From Leptolyngbya sp. PCC 7375 (GTDB taxonomy: Bacteria; Cyanobacteriota; Cyanobacteriia; Phormidesmidales; Phormidesmidaceae): DNA of 64,000 bases. How positions within the stretch are numbered: the first letter of the stretch is position 1; each line of letters begins with the position of its first letter. The stretch covers positions 457,517-521,516 of the forward strand of contig NZ_JH993793.1 in NCBI RefSeq assembly GCF_000316115.1. Reading direction: 5' to 3'. The position numbers and the translations under genes were made by a program. A model generated the notes under the pieces. The model was not told the DNA's origin. It made no database searches and saw only the letters and a list, made by a program, of their open reading frames with translations. Below, one piece after another: positions 35,801 through 44,268 of the stretch.

Positions 35801-38800
35801 ACCAGGGGATGCAGTTGATGCACCGTTGATCTGACCGTTGGCCTGACCGGGGATGTACTGCCCTGGGAGCTGTCACTGACCCAATAGTGATGGCGCTCGA
35901 ACGGATAGGTGGGCAGATGGAGGCGCGGAGGCAGAGGTATCCCCCACAAAAAAGCACCGTCCAGCTGATATCCCTGACAGTAATAGTCAGCCAACGCCCG
36001 CAAAGCGTCACGATAGTCTTCAATCGTGCGAACTCGACATTGGCCCATTAAGTCTTCCGCATGCTTCCGGATCACCTTCTGCCCTTTGAAGTCCGGCGGC
36101 ACCAACCCCTGAAACACCTGGGGATGAGGTGATTCATTCAGGGCAGCGGTCCAGGCAGCGACGGCGTCATCATAATCCGCCACCACCACCGCCAATCGGC
36201 AACGAAAATGATGGCGTCCCTCCCATAGGGTGCAACCGATCCTGTCCAGCCCTGCCTTGGCAGTGGCCTCCATTTGCAACACCTGGATCAGGCTACGGAC
36301 CCTTGCTTTGAGCGCGACGGATGTTTTGGCCGATAAAACTAATAAATGGTAAGGAGATACCTGCGATGGGGCATAGGGTGGCTCACGATACTCTTCACAG
36401 ACCATATGGGCGTTGGTGCCGCTCATGCCAAAAGCACTCACCCCGCCCAGGCGCTTTCTAGTGTGATGGCGTGGCCATGGTCTGGCAGTCTTGTTGACGA
36501 AAAAAGGACTTTCATCCCAACGGATATAGTCATTTTCAGTGTGGCAATGCAGACTGGCAGGAATCAGGTCATTTTGAAATGCCTTGATCAGGCTGACGGC
36601 ACTGAGCAAACCGGACGCGGCAAAGGTATGGCCAAAATTACTTTTCGTCGAGGTTAGGGCGCAATGACCACGGTTCTCGCTGGTGCCCTTAAATGCCTCG
36701 TAAAGCGCGTTGATTTCCACCGGATCACCCAGCTTGGTGCCAGTGCCATGGGTGACGATGTAGTCCACATCCCCAGGGCGGATGTGGGCCTTTGAGTAAA
36801 CGTCCCTTAGCAGCTCGGTTTGGGCCACGCCGCTGGGGGCCGTAATGCCATTGGTTTTGCCGTCATAATTTACACCGCTAGCCCGAATCGTCCCATAGAT
36901 CGGATCTCCGTCAGCTTCAGCCTTGGCCAGCGGTTTCAACACCATCGCCACCACCGCCTCGCCGGGGGTCATCCCATTGGCTCGCCGGTCGAAAACAAAG
37001 CACTTGCCATCGTCTGACAACATGCCCGCCTGGCCCATGGCCACCAGACCGGCAGGGGTAAGCAACAGGTTCACCCCCGCCACCAACGCCATGTCACACT
37101 CCCCACCGCGAAGACTCACACAGGCCTGATGGGCCGCGACCAATCCTGACGAACAGGCGGTGTTAATAGCCATGGCTGGCCCCCGTAGGTCAAGGAAATA
37201 GGCTAACCGCGAGGCCAGGATACCGTTATGGTTGGCGGTGATTTGCCCGTCTCCAGCCAGAAACACATAGTCCCCCTCCTCTGCCCCAACAAACAGCCCC
37301 ACCTTGTGATTTTGGAGTTGTCGTGGGCCACAGCCAGCATCCTCCAGGGCATTCCAGGCCTCTTGCAGCAGCAAACGCTGGCGGGGGTCCATGGCTTCCG
37401 CCTCGCGGGGCGAGATTTCAAAAAACAAGGGATCAAACTCGGCAACGCCAGGAATAAAGCCGCCCCACTTACCATTGGTCTTGCGGCTGTCCGCCTGGGG
37501 GTCGCCGTAATACTGACGCCAGTCAAACCGCTCCGTCGGCACTTCCTCAATCGCATCCCTGCCGGTGGCCAGGATTTCCCACAGGGTGTCTATATTCCGG
37601 GCCTGGGGAAATCGACCGCTCATGCCGATAATGGCAATCGGTTCCTCAGGGGATTGATCCGGTGGCTGAGGCTTTGGAACTGATGTCTGGACGACGGCTG
37701 TGGTCAGGCGGTGAGCAGGGGTCTGGGGTTTCACCTCGGTCTGTGGTGCCTGGGCATAAAACCCATGAACCGCCTGATGATGTTCATCCATAAAATACTG
37801 ACAGAGCTGATTCAGGGTGGAATGGCCAAAAAACAACGCAGGTGTGATTTCGATGTCAAAATGCCTGGTCAGGGCCTCGGCAAATTCGGTCAGACTGATG
37901 GAATCAAAGCCGAGATCTGCAAAATTTGCAGTTGCCTTGAGGCGCTCTCGCTTGATTTTCAAGAGGGCTCCCACCAGTTCGCGCAGATCCCACAGCACAC
38001 AATCCTCAACGCTAAATCCCTTCATTTCAGGCTTACGCCCCCGACCAAGAGCGGGATCTACGGGACGCTCCGAGGCTGTATCAGGTGCCGTTCCCGCCAG
38101 GTTTAAAAACCGCCATACCCGGTGGCGCTGGCCCACCAGAACTAGATGCTGCGGACCCGGTTGGGCCAGCAACTGTTCAAATAGGTCAAACCCCTCTTGG
38201 GTTGTGAGCGCCCGCTGACCGCTAGTTTTCAGATAAAAGTCCATCCGTTCACGGTTGCCTGCCCCCATGCCCCCTTGGGCCCAAACCGGCCAGTTGATCG
38301 CTACGGTCTTGCCCTGGCGCTGCCCCTGGGCCACTAGCTGATGGCGATGCCGGGCAAAGGCCGTCTGAAACCGATTGCCCATGGCATAGTTGCCAGCGCC
38401 AAAGTCCCCCAGGATGGCGGCACTGGAGCTGAAATAAACCATGAAATCCAGGGGCTCATGTTGGAGTACCTGATCGAGCACCCGGGTGCCATTGATTTTT
38501 GGTGCGGTCACGCGCTGAAAATCGGCCATCTCCATGTCCAGCATGGTGTGGGTCGCTTCCACCCCTGCCGCGTGGATGACGCCATCGATGGTACCGAAGC
38601 GTTCTTTGGCTTGGGCCACGGCTAACGTCATGGCGTTAGCATCACTCACGTCTGCTTGCAGATACATGACACCGCCGCCCTGTTTGATTAAGGCATACAG
38701 TTGCGATCGCTTCTCCGGTGTCAGCTCCGAACGCCCTATCAACACGAGATTTGCCTGGTGTTTCTGGGCCAGATGTGTGGCCAACTGCAGACCTAAGCCC

Positions 38801-41800
38801 CCACCACCCCCGGTAATTAGATAGGTGCCCCCTGGTTTTAGAGGCATCGCACTATCCTGTGGAGGCGGCACCGAATGCTCTGGCAAATTTACGGGCTGGA
38901 GGCGCGCCGCCCAGCGCTGCCCCCCTTCATATAGAACACTTTCGGCCACGGTGGCGCACCATTCATCGTGTAGCGTCTGGGCGCATTGCTTGACCGCAAG
39001 GGATGGCTCGGCAATGCGTATGCCGACAACCACGACCAGGGTTTTTGGCAAAATCATTCGCAGGGACTTTTCGCACCCCACCCAAGCGTCTGCATAGCAA
39101 CGCTGCAGGTCGCTATTGAACGGACACATAATCAGCACGCGAGCGGGGTTGAGCGCAGCTTTTGCCAGGGCCTGGATCAGCGGAACGATGTGGGCGGGAT
39201 GATGGAGCCCGGCGGGGTTACCGATGGTGCGCAGATCGAACAGAGCATCAAGAGGTCCAACCTCCTCGCGGATTTGCTTGAATGCCTTTTCCAGGGCAGC
39301 TGCGCCCTTATCCTGCACCAGCTGCCAGTGGCTATCGGTTGCCAGGGATTGCAAAGCATCCGCCACCGCCCGTTGTTCGGGAGCATCGCCAAGCACACAC
39401 ACCGCCGTTTTGGGTTGAGAAATAGTTTCCCGAACCAACGCTACAGGCTGCCATGTCTCCTCGAAGAGCAGGATTTCATGGAGCGACTCCCCAGCGACAG
39501 CTGGCGAACTGGGTGCGGCGGGTGCTGGAGCAGACACAACCTGAGCGGCCAGGGTGGAGTCTGGTGCGGTTACGTCCAGCCAAAAATGCTCCTTCTCAAA
39601 CGGGTAGGAGGGCAAATGAACACGCCTGGGGTTTTCCTGGCCGTAAAGTCTGTGCCAATCGACCGCCAACCCGCCGACCCACATTTTTAACAGTTTCAAA
39701 TGCTGACCCGCTTCCAGCCAATGGTGCACCAATTGGCCGATGTCTTGATCATCCGCCAACGTACCCAGCACAGCTTCTGACTCTGATGCTTCACCGTAAA
39801 AGACCTGCGTTTCGTCCACCGTGCCGTTCAAAAAGGCGGTCAGTTGCGATCGCAGTTCGGCTTGCGATCGCGCCAGAAAACCCAGCCTCACGGCCATCGC
39901 CTGGCGACCCACTTGCAGGGTGTATGCCAGGTCCCGTAGCCGACCAACCGGATGGTGCAGCAACCTTTCCGCCGCTTGCCTGAGCTGGTCTTCCCCCTGG
40001 GCGGACAACACGATCATCAACGGTTGTTGCTCATCATCGTTAGCGGGCTGGACTGACAGCTCACCACTGTCGCCTAACACCACATGGGCGTTGGTACCGG
40101 TATGCCCGAAGGAACTAACGGCAGCAAAACGGTGCTCAGCGTCCCAAGCCTGCAAAGCCGTGTTCACATAAAACGGACCATGGTCAAGATCGATATCCGG
40201 ATTGACCGCTTCGAAATTCAAGGACGGCGGAATCGCCCGATGATGCAAGGCGAGGGTGGCCGTGATCAAATTGACAATGCCCGAGGCGGCCTGGGTATGG
40301 CCAATATTCGTCTTGGGGGAGGTGAGGGCGCAGTAAGGCGGGCGCGCTCCATTGGCTCCAAAGGCATCCAATAGGGCATGGTATTCGATGGGATCCCCCA
40401 GGGTCGTGCCAGTGCCATGGGTAACGACGTAGGCAATCTGCTCCGGGCGGACGCCACTCTGACGCTGTACCCGTTCATACAGTTCGCGCTGACGTTCGCC
40501 ACTGGGGGCGGTCAAACCATTGGTACGGCCATCATAATTAATGCCACTGCCTTTAATCACCGCATAGATAGAATCGCCATCCCGCCTGGCCTGAGATAGG
40601 CGCTTGAGCACCACCAACCCGAGGCCCTCGCCGATCACCATGCCATTGGCCCGGTGGTCAAAGGCGTAGCAGGTTCCATCCGGTGACAGCATGTTGCCCA
40701 TCTGGGACAGGGCGGCATGGGTGCGCTCCGGCTGGCAGATAAGATTGCATCCTCCCACCAAAGCACAGTCACTCTCTCCATCGAGAATGCTTTTACAGGC
40801 ATAATGAACAGCCACCAGGGACGAGGAACAGGCAGTGCTGATGGCCAATAATGGCCCCTTAGTATCAAGAAAATAGCCAATGCGTGCCGGTGCCGTACCG
40901 CCATGGATGGCCGTGATCTGGGAGGCCGTCGACACTGGATAATCCGATTCTTCGATACCGATGAAAATGCCATGATTCTTGCCTTTCCAGTCCTCCGGGT
41001 TGTAGCCAGCATCCTCAATGGCGGACCAGGCCGCTTCCAACAGCAGGCGGTGTCGCGGGTCCATGGCCTCGCATTCCCGAGGAGCGATATTGAAAAAGAG
41101 CGGGTCAAAGGTATCGATGGACGGCAAGAACCCCCCCCGGATATCTGGGCCATCCGTCGCGCCGTTAGCTCGGGCCACGGGCAACTGTGTAATGGCGCAT
41201 TGGCCCTCCTTCAACAGCTGCCAGAAGGCTGCATGATCCTCAGCCCCGGCAACGCGCAAATGCATGCCAATAACTGCGATATCATCGGCCTCAGTCCGCC
41301 CGCCCGTGGCGGTCTTGTCCTTGATGCCAGGCAAGGTCTTAGCAGAGCGAGATTTTACGCTCACCCCTCCGTTGGACAAACGCCTCAGGGTGGCGACATG
41401 GGTCGCTAAGCGATCGGGTGTTGAGTAGCTAAACAGGTCGGATTTGCGAATGGAAACATCAAACGTGGTTTCCAACTTGGAGACCAATGAGCCGATGGAG
41501 AGTGAATCGACACCGAGTTCGGCAAACGGTAAATCAATGGCGGAGGCTTTGTTTTTTTGCCCCAAAGCCTCCAGCATGATCGCCAATATCTTTTCTTTCA
41601 GGTCACCTGGGGCGATGTCTGTCAACAACGGCTTGTCCGTAGCGATCGCAGGAAACCAATGACGTTTAAGTTCAAAGGGTCTGCCCTTGAAATTTTGTTG
41701 ACGATCCGCCGTTGTTTGCCCTGCACCTTGATAGTCTTCTAAAAGGACATGGGCGTTGTTACCACCAGATCCGTAAGAATGTAATGCTGCCAACCTTGGC

Positions 41801-43110
41801 TCTGAGGACTGTTCCCACAATTCGGTTTCCCGACTAAAGCGGCACGGCATCGCCTCATTGTCGCAGAACTCATTGGCTTGTTCGAAGCCCAGGATCCTAT
41901 GAATCTTATTGGTTTGGAAGCTACGAATAATCTTTAACAACGCCCCCAGCGAAGACGCGGCATGCATATGGCCCACCAGAGGCTTTAGCGTACTCACCCG
42001 GCAAAATCCAGGCTCGTACACCAGCCCTTTTTCATCACACAGCTGCTTCAACGCCCGATTAATGGCGTTCCATTCCGCGATATCCGCCACTGGTAGCCCC
42101 ATACCTTGGGCCTCCACATAGGCAACTCTCCTCGGATCGATGTCCGCTTCTCGGTAACACGCCTTAATTAACTCCGTATGGGCTTCAATGTTGGGGGCAG
42201 CCATGGAAAAACCACCCTGGCCGTTGAAATTGACCGAGGCGTTTTTGATCACCGCATACACAGGGCGACCCGCCGCTTCAGCATCTGACAATCGTTCAAT
42301 CAAGATTGTCCCCACCCCTTCGGCCCGGAGAAACCCGTCTGCACCGTGGCCAAAAGACTTGACCGATGAACCAGCAGTCAACTGACCAGCCTCGGATAAG
42401 ATCCTAAATGGATCAGGCAACAGAATAAGATTCGCCGCCCCCACAATGGCACGCTCAATCAGCCCTAGCCTAACGGCGGTAAACGCCCGATGCAGGGCCA
42501 CAGCAAACCCAGCACAGGTGGCGTTAACCATCTCACTGGGACCGGCCAAATCAAAATGATAGGAGATCCGGTTGGCCATCATGCTGTCGGCCTGGCTCAA
42601 CCCCATGGTCGGAACAAAACCATGCTGGGCCATCAACTGCGCGTATTCGTTGGATTCGCAGCCAACAAAAACACCTGTAGCACTTTTCTTGAGAGATTCA
42701 GTGTTTATACTGGCATCTTCCAAGGTGCGCCACGTGGACATCAGCAACAACCGTTGCCGAGGATCCATCTCGTCAGCTTCAATGGGCAGGATCCCGAATA
42801 ATTCAGCATCGAAAGAAACAATATCCGGGATAAATCCACCCTGTTGCCGCCGCATAAACCCCAGCTGATCACCCTCTCGATGACTCATCAGGTCTAAGCG
42901 GTGATCAGACATAGCCGTAATCAGAGGCTGATCATGATCAATATGATTGAAAAATGAAGCCACATTCATACAGCCAGGGAAATAGCCAGATACCCCCGTG
43001 ACAACAACAGCGTCATCAGTAGCCGTGACAGAAGCTGGCGGCTGAGCGGCCGCTTTCCTGGTCTTTATCCATGTCCGGATCCATTCCAATCTTTCTGTTT
43101 CAGCCTGCAT
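29818..43110 (-). CDS. PKS-B: trans-AT polyketide synthase (KS0-ACP; KS-KR-ACP; KS-DH-DH*-KR-ACP; KS-ACP)
   Basis: 4430 aa. Domains: N-terminal docking-like helix (1-25); KS0 (34-464, Cys199, Gln335 in place of the catalytic His); ACP (Ser536); KS (609-1011, Cys761); KR (about 1214-1621); ACP (Ser1737); KS (1821-2241, Cys1986); DH (2430-2715, His2463, Asp2636); degenerate DH (2723-2974, His2738, Asn2891); KR (3020-3380); ACP (Ser3475); KS (3607-4043, Cys3778); Trp-flagged ACP (Ser4342, Trp4348); docking-like tail (VLQRVQHGDIDISAAE). No AT and no thioesterase. The start ATG is 3 bases after the luciferase-like monooxygenase stop, so the two genes are coupled. It receives from PKS-C and passes to PKS-A. 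Confidence 0.95.
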   Translation of the reverse strand: MQAETERLEWIRTWIKTRKAAAQPPASVTATDDAVVVTGVSGYFPGCMNVASFFNHIDHDQPLITAMSDHRLDLMSHREGDQLGFMRRQQGGFIPDIVSFDAELFGILPIEADEMDPRQRLLLMSTWRTLEDASINTESLKKSATGVFVGCESNEYAQLMAQHGFVPTMGLSQADSMMANRISYHFDLAGPSEMVNATCAGFAVALHRAFTAVRLGLIERAIVGAANLILLPDPFRILSEAGQLTAGSSVKSFGHGADGFLRAEGVGTILIERLSDAEAAGRPVYAVIKNASVNFNGQGGFSMAAPNIEAHTELIKACYREADIDPRRVAYVEAQGMGLPVADIAEWNAINRALKQLCDEKGLVYEPGFCRVSTLKPLVGHMHAASSLGALLKIIRSFQTNKIHRILGFEQANEFCDNEAMPCRFSRETELWEQSSEPRLAALHSYGSGGNNAHVLLEDYQGAGQTTADRQQNFKGRPFELKRHWFPAIATDKPLLTDIAPGDLKEKILAIMLEALGQKNKASAIDLPFAELGVDSLSIGSLVSKLETTFDVSIRKSDLFSYSTPDRLATHVATLRRLSNGGVSVKSRSAKTLPGIKDKTATGGRTEADDIAVIGMHLRVAGAEDHAAFWQLLKEGQCAITQLPVARANGATDGPDIRGGFLPSIDTFDPLFFNIAPRECEAMDPRHRLLLEAAWSAIEDAGYNPEDWKGKNHGIFIGIEESDYPVSTASQITAIHGGTAPARIGYFLDTKGPLLAISTACSSSLVAVHYACKSILDGESDCALVGGCNLICQPERTHAALSQMGNMLSPDGTCYAFDHRANGMVIGEGLGLVVLKRLSQARRDGDSIYAVIKGSGINYDGRTNGLTAPSGERQRELYERVQRQSGVRPEQIAYVVTHGTGTTLGDPIEYHALLDAFGANGARPPYCALTSPKTNIGHTQAASGIVNLITATLALHHRAIPPSLNFEAVNPDIDLDHGPFYVNTALQAWDAEHRFAAVSSFGHTGTNAHVVLGDSGELSVQPANDDEQQPLMIVLSAQGEDQLRQAAERLLHHPVGRLRDLAYTLQVGRQAMAVRLGFLARSQAELRSQLTAFLNGTVDETQVFYGEASESEAVLGTLADDQDIGQLVHHWLEAGQHLKLLKMWVGGLAVDWHRLYGQENPRRVHLPSYPFEKEHFWLDVTAPDSTLAAQVVSAPAPAAPSSPAVAGESLHEILLFEETWQPVALVRETISQPKTAVCVLGDAPEQRAVADALQSLATDSHWQLVQDKGAAALEKAFKQIREEVGPLDALFDLRTIGNPAGLHHPAHIVPLIQALAKAALNPARVLIMCPFNSDLQRCYADAWVGCEKSLRMILPKTLVVVVGIRIAEPSLAVKQCAQTLHDEWCATVAESVLYEGGQRWAARLQPVNLPEHSVPPPQDSAMPLKPGGTYLITGGGGGLGLQLATHLAQKHQANLVLIGRSELTPEKRSQLYALIKQGGGVMYLQADVSDANAMTLAVAQAKERFGTIDGVIHAAGVEATHTMLDMEMADFQRVTAPKINGTRVLDQVLQHEPLDFMVYFSSSAAILGDFGAGNYAMGNRFQTAFARHRHQLVAQGQRQGKTVAINWPVWAQGGMGAGNRERMDFYLKTSGQRALTTQEGFDLFEQLLAQPGPQHLVLVGQRHRVWRFLNLAGTAPDTASERPVDPALGRGRKPEMKGFSVEDCVLWDLRELVGALLKIKRERLKATANFADLGFDSISLTEFAEALTRHFDIEITPALFFGHSTLNQLCQYFMDEHHQAVHGFYAQAPQTEVKPQTPAHRLTTAVVQTSVPKPQPPDQSPEEPIAIIGMSGRFPQARNIDTLWEILATGRDAIEEVPTERFDWRQYYGDPQADSRKTNGKWGGFIPGVAEFDPLFFEISPREAEAMDPRQRLLLQEAWNALEDAGCGPRQLQNHKVGLFVGAEEGDYVFLAGDGQITANHNGILASRLAYFLDLRGPAMAINTACSSGLVAAHQACVSLRGGECDMALVAGVNLLLTPAGLVAMGQAGMLSDDGKCFVFDRRANGMTPGEAVVAMVLKPLAKAEADGDPIYGTIRASGVNYDGKTNGITAPSGVAQTELLRDVYSKAHIRPGDVDYIVTHGTGTKLGDPVEINALYEAFKGTSENRGHCALTSTKSNFGHTFAASGLLSAVSLIKAFQNDLIPASLHCHTENDYIRWDESPFFVNKTARPWPRHHTRKRLGGVSAFGMSGTNAHMVCEEYREPPYAPSQVSPYHLLVLSAKTSVALKARVRSLIQVLQMEATAKAGLDRIGCTLWEGRHHFRCRLAVVVADYDDAVAAWTAALNESPHPQVFQGLVPPDFKGQKVIRKHAEDLMGQCRVRTIEDYRDALRALADYYCQGYQLDGAFLWGIPLPPRLHLPTYPFERHHYWVSDSSQGSTSPVRPTVRSTVHQLHPLVHCNTSNFSQQQFRSMFTGQEPFLADHVVHGQTVLPGVGILEMARFAIAQSVDGQARQSGYQSGYQLKNVVWLRPVVVPTGGLAVELGLTEQDDGIEFECRTDTGETMPLIHATGRMSMLATPPPPPLDIPAIKQRMQGGQLSAQQCYQAFASDGLSYGPFYQGLQELLLGEEETLGRMALPEVATSGADGYVLHPSLMDTAFQSMLGLRSLASGPSRVPFAIERLTVFSVCPAQAWVWTRRSADNGTDAPVIKLDLDVCDGDGNLAVRIEGFSTRPLAGASPMGHRYLHRLTGQEFFLKDHGGLLPGVVSLEWAQVAGSLAIDRPVAGLKQIIWSHLIHLNGHPRDVWLSLEPQDDTVLYRVSADDRVHTQGKIAPEEFAGPVPNLALDEIRKRCGERLVPSECDRMLAADLGPSFRSLVDFRHKQGEALATLELPACVRDDFQDYRLHPSMMNGAVQAANLLSMIRRPGVRPPVPFSLDALWIHGDLPEQAFAHVTQVVDDGANVRSDRAMKYDIAIADGQGQVVVSMQGYCAIPAPNPSNAAPENIPEAIPADILYGVLDRRPQAIAASDGPEPQHPSAAPVFLLNGDTAHWQSSLQAQWPGARFIQLSSISDPAEAAQSSVLEVLKLIQATLGQASDRMQPVMLAVPDGAFSPMHAALAGLFRTVRLEQGGVDARICHLPPAGKGPLDDRWLRILATELSHPFGEVETYYDAEENRFVASLAEIVPDTVAPAYEISPGDVIWITGGLGGVGLQLARHLAVTRQARVVLSGRSPLSQPKRQVLDSLTQAGATVRYLQCNVADRADVENSLASILETESALHGIVHCAGVIEDAHLLKKSTQEAVRVMQPKIAGTLALDEVTRDIPLDFMVLFSSLTGTFGNPGQADYAAANGFMDLFARERNLSVRAGHRCGRTVAIGWPLWREGGMQLDAEHTTLLQQNSGLTPMDTARGITVFERCLQSDRDHLLVLHGEGAAIRAKLFTSTDNTASEESAAGTDTVSFEQTLQALTAMVADQQKVPLDRIEPEVELPQYGFDSLAFTEFANRLNRRFQLDLMPTLFFDKSSLRSLAKHLLERYPETLAAQLVTPPVPDMPARVLAKPPESTSRFRSAPKETVAAPINRANGRTDGHIAEAPTAPPTPGVGSSPQETITTMNRQPSPEQPSPEQPSPIAIIGISGRFPGAADVDELWRHLEANRDLISDVPGERWDWRKYYGDPLEQRGKTKVKCAGFMDDVDQFDPAFFGISPREAIGMDPQLRLLMETVWSAVEDAGYRASEFSGRQVGVFMGVSTSDYKDAWLQHAASDQELDGPLLVSHFVVANRISYALDLHGPSEPIDTACSSSLIAIHRAIGAMRMGHCESALVGGVNLILTPNITIAASRAGVLSEDGRCKTFDQSADGYGRGEGVAALWLKPLDQALADGDHIYCLIRSSAENHGGKAASPTAPNPVAQQALLVDAYTRAGIDPSTVGYIEAHGTGTAMGDAVEIDGLKAAFTELYQRQGLNVGDPHCGLGSVKANIGHLEAAAGMAGVIKVIQMLRHQKIPGNPHLKEPNPYLGLQKTPFYLADETQNWPAPLDAHGQELPRRAGVSSFGIGGANAHVVLEAYDLEADSSGQPATASPEPPADHPQVMVLSARNMSCLQGYAEKLLAFLTQTAGGTSHRLRNVAWTLQTGREAMAERFGFVAADLNETVEKLTSFVAGEKAETYHHSRVHRGGVNRQPGPKDTPESWLAAWMEGADPDWSQLHGDIKPERISLPTYPFDKQRFWFAENHTVRPPVNDNGGHLPTVQTSANDNGGHLPTVQTSANDNGGHLPIKLPAISLTPPSSTASFSQETPLIVKTELSDLPNKASPISPLASASSAVPSAASTESIVNVLVETLAEILYAARSDISIDESFADMGLDSVIGVEWIHSINQRFDVKIAATKIYDYPNILTFASFLTDRLERQTTRDELTSAKTPSLDDVLQRVQHGDIDISAAERLIERFSLASMET
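29950..32290 (-). other. Module 8, first half (PKS-B): KS-ACP with beta-branch flag
   Basis: KS: DTACSSSL (Cys3778), IEAHGTGT, ANIGHLEA, all intact. There is no KR. The ACP GLDSVIGVEW has Trp at Ser+6. The PKS-B C-terminal helix resembles the PKS-A N-terminal helix, so this ACP and the flagged ACP at the start of PKS-A probably act as a tandem pair split over two proteins. Confidence 0.8.
30354..30468. repeat. 42-bp tandem repeat, nearly three units, in linker
   Basis: Units start at 30354, 30396 and 30438 and code NDNGGHLPTVQTSA-like repeats between the module 8 KS flank and its ACP. The last unit is partial. Units differ by one or two bases. Confidence 0.9.
32570..37650 (-). other. Module 7 of PKS-B: KS-DH-DH*-KR-ACP, candidate cyclic-ether module
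   Basis: The KS is intact (NTACSSG, VTHGTGT, SNFGH). The first DH has HVVHGQTVLP, matching HxxxGxxxxP, and DTAFQ, matching DxxxQ. The second DH-like domain reads DHGGLLPG, so four residues are missing from the motif, and NGAVQ, with Asn for the catalytic Asp. The KR has TGGLGGVG and DYAAAN. A DH followed by a degenerate DH and then a KR is the order seen in pyran-synthase modules. An enoyl isomerase is the alternative. The ACP is YGFDSL. Confidence 0.7.
37790..41285 (-). other. Module 6 of PKS-B: KS-KR-ACP
   Basis: KS with STACSSSL (Cys761), VTHGTGT and TNIGH. KR with GGGGGLG, FSSSAAI and NYAMGN. HAAGVEAT lacks the Asp seen in the other KRs of the cluster, so this may be the one KR of the opposite (A) type. 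ACP LGFDSI. Confidence 0.8.
41400..43010 (-). other. Module 5 of PKS-B: KS0-ACP, probably non-extending
   Basis: The KS is divergent. The Cys is present in NATCAGF, but EAHGTGT has become EAQGMGL (Gln335 for His), and the second His is in LVGHMHA. It probably only passes the chain from PKS-C. The ACP is GVDSLSIG. The luciferase-like monooxygenase gene lies immediately upstream, so this module could be where an oxygenase acts. Confidence 0.75.
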
Positions 43111-43113
43111 GAC

Positions 43114-44268
43114 TTAGCCCGCTAGATGCCTAGATTCTCGGTTACGGTTCACCAGTTCCCCCACATATTCGAGTGATTGCTGCACCGCACTGTATTCAAC
43201 ACCGAAGTCCTGCAGCAATGCGATGTCATTCACCCCGGCAGCGATCACCTGATCGATCTGTCGCTGACAATCTGTCAACGGTCCAAAAATACCGCCCGTT
43301 TGTAAATACCGGGCATAAGAATAATCAACAATCCGATCAACTTCTGAATCGTTAAAATGTTTGCCTACCGCTTTCATCTGAGGCAAAACACTGCTAGCAA
43401 TATACTCCTTAAATGGTCCAGAAACGACATGTTGGACCCAGTCCATGTCCGGGTGCACAAAGGTGTGCATCAGCAATGAGACAATTCCGGTTTCTGGATC
43501 AAAACCTGCAGCAGCACGCGCCTGGCGATAGCGGCTAATCTTTTTGGCTAACGCATTCACATTATCGGGCAGCAGCATCGTAAAAATGTTGTAGCCCATA
43601 CTACCAGCACGCTCAAAACCCTGTTCAGAGAATGTGGAATACCAAACATTTAATTCCGGCTGAATGGGGCGCGGATACACTGATATGGGGAACATCTCTC
43701 CACCGGGTCCCGGAAAGTCAACCGTTTCTCCACGCCAGAGTTTTTGAATGATTGGAATCCGCTGATCACGCAGTTTGAAACGATTCTCGTAGGTTTCAGG
43801 GGAAAGGACAAAATCAGGTTTATTCCAGCCGCTACCGAATCCCAAATCCACCCGACCATTCGACAAGATATCGACCATGGCCCAATTCTCAACAATTTCA
43901 GCAGGGTGATGCAACGTGACAGAAACCGCAGCTGCCCGCAACCGCACATGGTTCGTCAATGGGGCGAAGTATGCCGCCACAACCGAATTATTGGCATAGA
44001 TCGCGCCAAACTCATGGAAATGCCTCTCAGGAAAACAGACGGCTTCAAATCCTGCATGGTCGGCAAATTCAACCAGCTCTCTCACAAATGCATACTTGCT
44101 GCGATTGGAGATGGCCTTACGGACATCCGAGAAAAATATGCAACTGAAGGTCACGTTGGTTGAGCCCCCAGCAGCTTCCTGGGACAACATTGACGTTGAA
44201 GACCTGGATGGCTCCACAACAATGTTCTTAGAGAACAAATCTGTTAATCGCTGATTAACCGTGCTCAT
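43114..44268 (-). CDS. Luciferase-like FMN-dependent monooxygenase (MupA-type LLM)
   Basis: 384 aa. VTFSCIFFSDVRKA, then FPERHFHEFGAIYANN, SVTLHHPAEIVENW and VDLGFGSGWNKPDF follow the pattern of the natural-product luciferase-like monooxygenases seen as domains or free proteins in PKS/NRPS clusters. These use reduced FMN and O2 to hydroxylate carrier-bound chains. The first 40 residues are an unconserved extension. The start has GAAGGG about 9 bases upstream. It is coupled to PKS-B by a 3-base gap, so action on an early PKS-B intermediate is likely. Confidence 0.9.
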   Translation of the reverse strand: MSTVNQRLTDLFSKNIVVEPSRSSTSMLSQEAAGGSTNVTFSCIFFSDVRKAISNRSKYAFVRELVEFADHAGFEAVCFPERHFHEFGAIYANNSVVAAYFAPLTNHVRLRAAAVSVTLHHPAEIVENWAMVDILSNGRVDLGFGSGWNKPDFVLSPETYENRFKLRDQRIPIIQKLWRGETVDFPGPGGEMFPISVYPRPIQPELNVWYSTFSEQGFERAGSMGYNIFTMLLPDNVNALAKKISRYRQARAAAGFDPETGIVSLLMHTFVHPDMDWVQHVVSGPFKEYIASSVLPQMKAVGKHFNDSEVDRIVDYSYARYLQTGGIFGPLTDCQRQIDQVIAAGVNDIALLQDFGVEYSAVQQSLEYVGELVNRNRESRHLAG

